5,462 nt of DNA from Clostridiaceae bacterium (GTDB lineage: Bacteria > Bacillota > Clostridia > DSM-8532). Where the stretch lies: NCBI GenBank assembly GCA_025361665.1, contig JANYKF010000449.1:1-5462 (forward strand). The letters are read 5' to 3'. The position numbers and the translations under genes are program-made. Shown piece by piece: positions 1-5,462 of the stretch (within the stretch, counting starts at the first letter, position 1; the number at the start of each line of letters is the position of its first letter). The notes beneath the pieces were generated by a model. It was not told the DNA's origin. It saw only the letters and a program-made list of their open reading frames with translations, and made no database searches.

Positions 1-29
1 CGCCTTGGATATCATTCCGCCTTGGAACC

Positions 30-1067
30 TCACAGCTCAGTCAGCCCAAACAGCGCCTCCACAAAGGTATCCGGGTCAAATGGCTGAAGGTCGTCGATCT
101 TCTCGCCGACGCCGATGAATTTCACCGGCACATTCAGTTCGGACATGATCGAAATGATGATGCCGCCTTTTGCCGTGCCGTCCAGCTTGGTCAGCACCAA
201 ACCGGTCAGTCCGCCCAGTTCCGAAAAAGTCTTTGCCTGGGAGACCGCATTTTGGCCGGTTGTGGCATCGAGAACCAACAGGGTTTCCATATCGGCACCC
301 GGCAATTCCCTGGCAATGATGCGGTAGATTTTCTTGAGCTCTTCCATGAGATTCTTCTTTGTGTGAAGCCGGCCGGCCGTGTCCACGATCAGGATGTCCG
401 ACCCGCGCGCCTTCACGGCTGCTATGGCGTCGAAGATGACGGCGGCGGGATCAGAACCCTCTTCATGCTTGATAAGCGGCACATCAGCCCGATTCGTCCA
501 TATCTCAAGCTGTTCGATGGCGGCGGCCCGGAATGTGTCTGCGGCGGCTACAACCACTTTTTTCCCTTCCTGCTTGAGCATGTGCGCAATCTTCCCGATC
601 GAGGTGGTCTTGCCGACCCCGTTCACCCCGATGACCAGGATGACGGACGGTTTCGTGCGCAACTGCATCGTACCCGCTTCAGAGGCGAGGATTTCGGCGA
701 TTTCCTCCCGGATGGCGCGCCTGACCCCGTCTCCATCGGCAATCCTGTCTCTTTTCACGCGGAGCCGCAAATCCTCCACGATCCTTCCGGCAGTGGCCAT
801 GCCGACGTCTGATGTAATCAGGATTTCCTCCAGCTCCTCAAAGAGCTCCTCGTCCACTTTCCCGAATCCGGCAAGCATCTGATCGATGCGGGTGGTAATG
901 GAGTTTCGTGTTTTCATCAATCCATTTTTCAGTCTGGTGAAAATGCCAACTTTGCTGTCCCGCATGACTTCCAAAGCTTCCGGTTGTTCCGACTGTTCCT
1001 GCGGCATGGTTCCAGCATCGATTTCAATCCCGGGCCGATCTTTTTTCAACTTGTCGAATAGTCCCAT
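30..1067 (-). CDS. ftsY: Signal recognition particle receptor FtsY (SRP GTPase)
   Basis: FtsY is the membrane-associated SRP receptor. It binds Ffh-SRP carrying a ribosome-nascent chain and hands the chain to SecYEG, and both GTPases then hydrolyse GTP reciprocally. The 345-residue product has a short N-terminal region (about 1-40) beginning with an amphipathic MGLFDKLKK segment. A second basic amphipathic segment ([16 protein letters not shown], 41-56) leads into the N domain helices ([20 protein letters not shown], about 70-89). The G domain follows: G1 P-loop GVNGVGKTT 147-155, G2 [11 protein letters not shown] 177-187, G3 DTAGR 229-233, the ALDATTGQ-type motif at 264-272, G4 TKLDG 293-297 and G5/closing loop GVGEKIDDL 319-327. 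The length is close to that of the short-A-domain Bacillota FtsY (about 330 residues), without the long acidic A domain of E. coli. The ATG start is supported by a perfect AGGAGG five bases upstream. The gene lies 51 nt after smc on the same strand with no terminator seen between them, so co-transcription is likely. The GTPase family and FtsY-type N domain exclude Ffh, because there is no methionine-rich M domain. Confidence 0.98.
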   Translation of the reverse strand: MGLFDKLKKDRPGIEIDAGTMPQEQSEQPEALEVMRDSKVGIFTRLKNGLMKTRNSITTRIDQMLAGFGKVDEELFEELEEILITSDVGMATAGRIVEDLRLRVKRDRIADGDGVRRAIREEIAEILASEAGTMQLRTKPSVILVIGVNGVGKTTSIGKIAHMLKQEGKKVVVAAADTFRAAAIEQLEIWTNRADVPLIKHEEGSDPAAVIFDAIAAVKARGSDILIVDTAGRLHTKKNLMEELKKIYRIIARELPGADMETLLVLDATTGQNAVSQAKTFSELGGLTGLVLTKLDGTAKGGIIISIMSELNVPVKFIGVGEKIDDLQPFDPDTFVEALFGLTEL

Positions 1068-1072
1068 TTGTT

Positions 1073-1078
1073 CCTCCT
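1073..1078 (-). promoter_or_regulatory. ftsY ribosome binding site (AGGAGG)
   Basis: On the minus strand the sequence before the ftsY ATG reads GCAGGAGGAACAA. It contains a full-consensus AGGAGG with a five-base spacer. It fixes the ATG at 1067-1065 as the start and predicts strong independent translation initiation for the second gene of the operon. Confidence 0.9.
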
Positions 1079-1118
1079 GCCAGGTTTGTCATAAAAGCGG
1101 GATCGGGATTGCCGGGGG

Positions 1119-4100
1119 TCAGCCCGCGTTTTCCTGCGGATGCTCCATGCGCATGGATACGACCTTCGACACGCCATGCTCCTGCATGGTCACGCCGTAC
1201 AGGATGTCCGACGCCTCCATGGTACCCTTGCGGTGGGTGATGACCAGGAACTGGATGCTGTCCGTATATCGCTTGATGTAGTCGGCGAATTTGAACACAT
1301 TGGCATCGTCGAGGGAAGCCTCAATCTCATCCAGCACATAGAATGGCGCCGGGCGCATCCGCAGGATGGCGAAAATGAGGGAAATGGCTACCATGGCCCG
1401 TTCCCCGCCCGAGAGCAGCATCATGTTCTGCAGTTTCTTGCCCGGCGGCTGGACAATGATTTCAATGTTGCTCTCGAGCACGTTCTCCGTATCGGATATC
1501 TGGACCTCCGCCGCGCCCCCTTCGAACAGTTCGCGGAAGACGATGGAAAAATTCTTGTTGATGAGGGCGAATTGTTCCAGAAACTGGCGTTTCATCACCA
1601 AAGTGACCTCATGGATGACACGGCCCAGCTTTTCCTCGCCCTGAACCAGATCGTCCCGCTGGGTGGCCATGAAATGATGGCGCTCTTTCGTCTTCGTGAA
1701 GTCCTCGATGGCGGACACGTTGACGGGACCCAGGACGCGGATCTGTCCCTTCAGTTCATTCATGCGCGTCTGGGCCGTGCGCTGGTTCTCGATGGGATGC
1801 CGGAACGGTTCCGCCGTGGCCAGGGTGAGTTCGTACTCATCCCATAGGCGAATGGAAATAGTTTCCATTTCCATGTCGCATTTCACAGAACGGGCTTCCA
1901 GCTTCGCCGATTCTTCCTGCAAGGTCATGATTTCGGCATTGCGGGCCGTGATGGCCTCCAGCAGGCCCGCGTACTCCTCTTCGGTCACCCGCACGTCCTC
2001 ATCCGCCGCCTGCAGGCGGAACATGGCACCGGTGAGTTCCTCCCTCGATGTCTCCAGACGCCGGAAAAGGCCCTCGATCTCCCGGCGGGTTTCCTGCATG
2101 CGGGTTTCATTGCGCTCCCGTTCCTCCGCCCTCCGCTCGATGTTGCCGGTCATCACGGCACGCTCCGCCTCCACGGCCACGACCTGCTCCCGGATGGATT
2201 GCAGGCTCTCCTGGACAGACAGCACCGAAACGCGGTAATCATTCACATCCGCGTGAATTTCATCGCGCCTGGCCTGTTCATCCCGGCTGCGAACCTGGCT
2301 GGCGGCAACAGATTCGCGCAGTGCCGCGATTTCCTGCTCCAATGCAAGGACCTGCCCGCTGCCATCTTTCGATTCACGTTCCAGGGAACCGGCACTTTCC
2401 GAAAGCTCGCGCTCTTCGAGCTTCAGCATTTCCTGCCTGGCCTGCAGTTTGCGAACCTGATCGGCCAACTGGTTCGATTGGCCCTCATCGCGCATGCGGA
2501 TCAGTTCGCAATCGGACAGTTCCTTTCGGACCGTTTCCAGATCCGCGTCAAGGACGGCCATCTCTGATTCGGCCTTGCGACGGGCGGCTTCCGCCTTCCC
2601 CATCTCTTCCGCCAGGATTTTCATTTCAGCCGCCAGCTCGTGCATCAGCCGCTGCCGGCCCAGCAGACTGGCATTCCGCGCCGGCTGGCTGCCGCCGGAC
2701 ATGGCCCCGCCGGCATTGAACAGTTCACCCTCCCGCGTGACAATGCGGAGGCCGTACTCGAACCGGCGTGCCATGGCGATTCCCGTGTCCATGTTTTCCA
2801 CCACGAGAGTCCGGCCGAGGAGGTTGCGCGCGATGTCCCTGTATTTCGGTTCCGTCTGCACGTACTCGTCCGCGGTTCCGAGGAAACCCTCCATCCCCCG
2901 TGCCACGCGAAGGGTTGACTCCTCCACGGAACGCGCCTTGACGGCACTGATGGGAAGAAAGGTCGCACGACCCAGGTGCTGCCGCTTGAGCAGCTCGATG
3001 GCCCTCTTGGCATCCTGCTCCCCTTCGGTGACAATATTCTGCAGGGCACCGCCAAGGCAGACTTCCATCGCGGCTTCAAAGGCCGGATCCACCTGTATCA
3101 GCTGGGCGAGTGCGCCATGGATGCCCTTTCCGAGCTCCGGCTTTTCCCGGCAGGCCGCCAGGAGGGCCTTGACGCTGTGGCTGTAGCCTTCCAGGCTATG
3201 TTCCAGATCCTGCAGCACATGATGGCGGGACGTTTTGGCGCTGTGTTCGCGGGTGAGTTCCTCCCGGCGTTCGCGCAGGGCATTCACACGTTCCCGCTTC
3301 GCCAGTCGTTCCTGCTCGATGGCGGACAACCGCTCCCGCAAAGCGGCAATCGCCTGCCTGGTTTTTCTGAGTCCGACGCCCAGTTCCTCCTGCGCCATGC
3401 CGATCCGATCCCGCTCCCGGCCCATCTGCATCAGTTCAGCCGCCAGTTTCCGCTTCCGTTCCGCCGTATTTTCGATGTCGTTTTTCAGATTGTTGAGGCG
3501 GGTGCGCACATCCGAAAGCCCATCCTGCAAATCCATGATGCGCTGCTTCGCCAGTTCCGTTTCCCGCTCGCCCTCGGACAGGCGGCCCATCACTTCCGCG
3601 AGGCGGGCCTCCGCATCGGCCAGTTCAGCGGAAAACCGCTCTCCATCCCGTTCCAGCGCCGTCACGCGCTTGCGTTTCTTCTCCAGATCGGCATCGATGG
3701 CGCCAAACCGGGTCTTCATCCCGGCCAAATCTTCTCCGAACCCGCCGTTCGTCTGCTCAAGATGACGGATTTTTTCTTCATCCAGTTGGATCTGGTGCGA
3801 GGTCTTCTCGCGTTCCGATTCGATGCGGCGTACATCCCCATCCGCGGACGAACGGGCTTCCCGGAGCTTCTCGAGCCGTTCCGTCCGATGCCCGTTCATC
3901 GTGCGGATTTGCTCAAGCTGCTTGTTTTCCGCTTCCATCCGTTCCCGGATTTCCGCCTGGTGCGTCCGGATTTCCGCCAGGCGATCCCGCGTCTTTTCCA
4001 CGGTCTCAAGAAAAAACGCCACCTCGATGCCCTTCAGTTCCCCCGAGAAGGCGAGATAGGCCCTTGCCGTCTCCGCCTGCCTGCCAAGCGGCTCCAGCTG

Positions 4101-4700
4101 CGATTCCAGCTCGGAGATGATGTCCTGGATCCGTTCCAGATTCTGGCGCGTGGCTTCCAGTTTGCGTTCCGCTTCCCGCTTGCGGACTTTGTATTTGGTG
4201 ATGCCGGCCGCTTCCTCGAACACGGAACGGCGCTCTTCCGAGCGGTTGCTGAGGATTTCATCGATACGGCCCTGCCCGATGATGGAATACCCTTCCCGGC
4301 CGATTCCGGTGTTCATGAACAGCTCATGGATGTCCTTGAGCCGGCAGATCGTCTTGTTGAGCAGGTATTCGCTTTCACCCGAACGGTAGATGCGCCGTGT
4401 CACGGTCACTTCTGTGAATCCGATGGGCAAGGCGCCATCCGCGTTGTCGAAGGTGATGGAGACAGCGGCGAAGCCCAGCGCCTTCCGCTGCTGGGTGCCG
4501 GCAAAAATGACGTCTTCCATCTTTCCGCCGCGCAGAGTCTTCACGCTCTGTTCGCCAAGAACCCATCTCACCGCGTCGGCAATGTTGCTCTTTCCGCTTC
4601 CGTTGGGACCCACGACGGCCGTGAGGCCGGAGTGGAAGGAGAGGTTGATTTTTTCCGCAAAGGATTTGAACCCCTGAATTTCCAAGGTCTTCAGGTACAA
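1119..4700 (-). CDS. smc: Chromosome segregation/condensation ATPase SMC
   Basis: SMC forms a homodimer that, with ScpA and ScpB, entraps and extrudes DNA loops to organise and segregate the chromosome. The complete protein is about 1193 residues from the proposed TTG start, close to the 1186 of B. subtilis Smc. Order of parts (TTG numbering): N-terminal head with Walker A GPNGSGKSN 31-39, arginine finger in LRGGKMEDVIFAG at R57, and Q-loop Q143. A long charged coiled coil runs from about 165 to 500. The hinge is about 505-671, ending in the glycine-rich GGAMSGGS. A returning coiled coil spans about 675-1010. The C-terminal head has GPVNVSAIEDF at 991-1001, ABC signature LSGGE 1096-1100, Walker B FYVLDEIEASLDD 1120-1132 (D1124, catalytic E1125) and H-loop H1156 in ITHRKGTME. 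All ATPase residues are present. Start choice: TTG at 4700-4698 gives MYLKTLEIQGFKSFAEK, the usual SMC N-terminus, and puts the Walker lysine at K37 and the arginine finger at R57 as in B. subtilis. An in-frame GTG at 4709-4707 would add three residues but has GGAG only one base away. It is preceded by its own promoter and followed by ftsY. Confidence 0.98.
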   Translation of the reverse strand: MYLKTLEIQGFKSFAEKINLSFHSGLTAVVGPNGSGKSNIADAVRWVLGEQSVKTLRGGKMEDVIFAGTQQRKALGFAAVSITFDNADGALPIGFTEVTVTRRIYRSGESEYLLNKTICRLKDIHELFMNTGIGREGYSIIGQGRIDEILSNRSEERRSVFEEAAGITKYKVRKREAERKLEATRQNLERIQDIISELESQLEPLGRQAETARAYLAFSGELKGIEVAFFLETVEKTRDRLAEIRTHQAEIRERMEAENKQLEQIRTMNGHRTERLEKLREARSSADGDVRRIESEREKTSHQIQLDEEKIRHLEQTNGGFGEDLAGMKTRFGAIDADLEKKRKRVTALERDGERFSAELADAEARLAEVMGRLSEGERETELAKQRIMDLQDGLSDVRTRLNNLKNDIENTAERKRKLAAELMQMGRERDRIGMAQEELGVGLRKTRQAIAALRERLSAIEQERLAKRERVNALRERREELTREHSAKTSRHHVLQDLEHSLEGYSHSVKALLAACREKPELGKGIHGALAQLIQVDPAFEAAMEVCLGGALQNIVTEGEQDAKRAIELLKRQHLGRATFLPISAVKARSVEESTLRVARGMEGFLGTADEYVQTEPKYRDIARNLLGRTLVVENMDTGIAMARRFEYGLRIVTREGELFNAGGAMSGGSQPARNASLLGRQRLMHELAAEMKILAEEMGKAEAARRKAESEMAVLDADLETVRKELSDCELIRMRDEGQSNQLADQVRKLQARQEMLKLEERELSESAGSLERESKDGSGQVLALEQEIAALRESVAASQVRSRDEQARRDEIHADVNDYRVSVLSVQESLQSIREQVVAVEAERAVMTGNIERRAEERERNETRMQETRREIEGLFRRLETSREELTGAMFRLQAADEDVRVTEEEYAGLLEAITARNAEIMTLQEESAKLEARSVKCDMEMETISIRLWDEYELTLATAEPFRHPIENQRTAQTRMNELKGQIRVLGPVNVSAIEDFTKTKERHHFMATQRDDLVQGEEKLGRVIHEVTLVMKRQFLEQFALINKNFSIVFRELFEGGAAEVQISDTENVLESNIEIIVQPPGKKLQNMMLLSGGERAMVAISLIFAILRMRPAPFYVLDEIEASLDDANVFKFADYIKRYTDSIQFLVITHRKGTMEASDILYGVTMQEHGVSKVVSMRMEHPQENAG

Positions 4701-4710
4701 TGTGGGCACG

Positions 4711-4714
4711 CTCC
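4711..4714 (-). promoter_or_regulatory. smc ribosome binding site (GGAG)
   Basis: The minus strand reads ACGGAGC before the smc start region. The GGAG lies 10 nt from the TTG at 4700 but only 1 nt from the GTG at 4709. The usual spacing of roughly 5-10 nt therefore favours the TTG as the true start. This is an inference from spacing plus family alignment. Confidence 0.6.
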
Positions 4715-4754
4715 GTTCTGCTTATTGGCGCCGGTTCCGGAATGCTCTTATCCG

Positions 4755-4783
4755 ATGATACCAAAAACAGCCCCTCGCAACAA
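4755..4783 (-). promoter_or_regulatory. Extended -10 promoter for smc-ftsY
   Basis: On the minus strand, TTGTTG (4783-4778) is followed by a 17-bp spacer and TATCAT (4760-4755). The -10 hexamer matches TATAAT at five of six positions. It is preceded by TGG, giving the extended form TGnTATCAT, which can compensate for the weak -35 (three of six). A start near 4749-4748 would give a leader of about 50 nt before the TTG. The position between the upstream gene's terminator and smc fits a vegetative-sigma promoter for smc and probably ftsY. It is a motif-based call with no direct evidence of transcription. Confidence 0.6.
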
Positions 4784-4807
4784 GTGCTGCCTGTTGCAGG
4801 AGGCTGT
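4763..4807 (-). terminator. Intrinsic terminator after citrate synthase
   Basis: Minus-strand arms ACAGCCTCCTGCAACAGG (4807-4790) and CTTGTTGCGAGGGGCTGT (4784-4767) can form an 18-position stem with 14 Watson-Crick pairs, three G-U pairs and one C/A mismatch. The loop is CAGCA, and four further Ts follow directly (4766-4763). A long stem, a small loop and an immediate T-run are the classic Rho-independent layout. The T-run is on the minus strand only, so it should stop transcripts coming out of the citrate synthase gene about 100 nt after its stop codon. The 3' arm overlaps the smc promoter's -35 element. Confidence 0.8.
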
Positions 4808-4865
4808 CCCGAATGCCGGTTCGTTCTGGTGCATCCCGTGGAAATGACATTGCTGCAAAGGATTT

Positions 4866-4878
4866 TCATGAATCATGA
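4866..4878. repeat. 13-bp palindrome TCATGA-A-TCATGA
   Basis: The plus strand reads TCATGAATCATGA, two perfect 6-bp inverted arms around a single base, lying 30 bp after the citrate synthase stop codon. It is too short and AT-rich to be a terminator and is not followed by a T-run. It could be a protein-binding site or chance; nothing in the window tells which. Confidence 0.35.
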
Positions 4879-4907
4879 CTGCGTTCCCGTTTCAGGCTGC
4901 CCGCGTT

Positions 4908-5462
4908 CTATCTGTCCCCTATCGCCGTATAGTTCAGGCGGCCCTTGATGTTTTTGTAGGCAGGACGGATGATCTTCCCGCCGTTGACATTCTCCTCGAT
5001 GATATGGGCACACCAGCCGGCGATGCGTGCCATGGCGAAGATGGGCGTATAGATGTCCTTCGGCAGATCCAGCATCTCATAGACAAAGCCGGAGTAGAAG
5101 TCGACATTCGCGCACATGGGCTTGTCGGTGCAGCGGATTTCCTTGAAGATATCCGGAGCCAGTCGCTCAACACGCTTGTGCAGTTCGAACTCCTCCATAC
5201 GGCCGATCTGCATCGCCAGCTGCTCGGCTTGATCGCGCAGCAGGATGCAGCGCGGATCCGACAGGGTGTAGACGGCGTGCCCCATGCCATAGATGAGTCC
5301 GGATTTGTCGTAGGCGTCTTTCCGCAGCAGGCGGGCGATGTATTCCTTCACCTGCGCATCGCTGCCCCAGTCTTTCACTTCCCGCTTCAGGTCCTCCATC
5401 ATTTCGATGACCTTGTTGTTCGCACCGCCATGCTTCGGCCCCTTCAGCGAGCCGATGGCGGC
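4908..5462 (-). CDS. Citrate synthase, C-terminal part (runs off window)
   Basis: Citrate synthase condenses oxaloacetate with acetyl-CoA to form citrate and CoA in the cytoplasm, the entry step of the TCA cycle. Only the last 184 residues are in the window; the frame is open to the right edge and the N-terminal half lies beyond it. The visible part starts AAIGSLKGPKHGGANNKV. It carries the three catalytic residues of the family: His11 in KHGGAN (E. coli H264 equivalent), His62 in GMGHAVYTLSDPR (H305 equivalent) and Asp121 in NVDFYSG (D362 equivalent). The substrate-binding ARIAGWCAH and RPAYK arginines (fragment R146, R166) are also present. It ends NYTAIGDR then TAG at 4910-4908. An ATG at 5402 is an internal methionine, not the start, because conserved sequence continues upstream of it. 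GMGHAVYT in place of the GFGHRVYK form is typical of clostridial-type enzymes. A 2-methylcitrate synthase activity cannot be excluded from this fragment. A terminator and a separate promoter separate it from smc, so it is probably not in the same operon. Confidence 0.95.
   Translation of the reverse strand, partial: AAIGSLKGPKHGGANNKVIEMMEDLKREVKDWGSDAQVKEYIARLLRKDAYDKSGLIYGMGHAVYTLSDPRCILLRDQAEQLAMQIGRMEEFELHKRVERLAPDIFKEIRCTDKPMCANVDFYSGFVYEMLDLPKDIYTPIFAMARIAGWCAHIIEENVNGGKIIRPAYKNIKGRLNYTAIGDR

Noticed and set aside
115..2918. Several plus-strand frames of 70-235 codons opposite ftsY and smc
   Set aside because: All overlap strongly supported minus-strand genes. Their Arg/Ser/Ala- or Pro-rich translations are typical shadow frames in GC-rich DNA.
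4777..4797. Inverted repeat GCAACA/TGTTGC over the smc -35 as a possible repressor operator
   Set aside because: The repeat is the inner part of the 18-position terminator stem, which explains it fully. A separate operator is not needed.
2976..4847. 623-codon open frame on the plus strand opposite smc
   Set aside because: It lies antisense to a gene with an intact, motif-complete protein. Its translation is rich in Phe, His, Gln, Arg, Pro and Leu with no recognisable domain, as expected from the complement of GC-biased coiled-coil codons. No ribosome binding site or promoter was seen for it.
4375..4869. 164-codon minus-strand frame spanning the intergenic region and the 5' end of smc
   Set aside because: It runs out of frame through the conserved SMC head and across the terminator and promoter. 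The translation is Arg-rich with no family resemblance.
4748..4876. 42-codon minus-strand frame between citrate synthase and smc with several Cys and His
   Set aside because: It has no Shine-Dalgarno sequence, passes straight through the intrinsic terminator hairpin and the smc promoter, and its Cys/His spacing does not form a clear zinc-binding pattern.
4700..4948. 82-codon plus-strand frame containing a CPEC motif
   Set aside because: A single CPEC is not enough for a zinc ribbon. The frame overlaps both flanking genes, has no ribosome binding site, and its reading is explained by the complementary terminator sequence.

Overview
The window is a 5.5 kb piece of bacterial chromosome carrying three genes, all read from the minus strand: the 3' part of a citrate synthase gene (right edge), then smc, then ftsY (left end). 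The plus strand contains only shadow frames. The DNA is GC-rich with strong GC bias at third codon positions. The smc-ftsY pair is the arrangement usual in Bacillota (rnc-smc-ftsY-ylxM-ffh). The FtsY NG domain, the SMC sequence and the citrate synthase block GMGHAVYTLSDPR all resemble clostridial-type proteins. I therefore infer a GC-rich member of Bacillota, probably Clostridia-like, with moderate confidence; a sequence search would settle it.

Layout from right to left, which is the direction of transcription. Positions 5462-4908 hold the last 184 codons of citrate synthase, with all three catalytic residues visible. Positions 4907-4710 are the only sizeable intergenic region. It holds a roughly 100-nt 3' untranslated stretch with a 13-bp palindrome, a strong intrinsic terminator (4807-4763), an extended -10 promoter (4783-4755) whose -35 region lies inside the terminator stem, and a short leader with a GGAG ribosome binding site. 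Positions 4700-1119 encode the full-length SMC chromosome-condensation ATPase, most likely starting at a TTG codon. A 51-nt gap with a perfect AGGAGG site leads to ftsY (1067-30), the SRP receptor GTPase. The last 29 bases follow the ftsY stop and may hold the start of a next gene.

Together, smc and ftsY look like a housekeeping transcription unit (chromosome organisation and co-translational membrane targeting). It is insulated from the upstream metabolic gene by a terminator that physically overlaps its own promoter. I see no mobile element, CRISPR array, RNA gene or undescribed system. The noteworthy points are the terminator/promoter overlap, the smc start codon and the citrate synthase neighbour.
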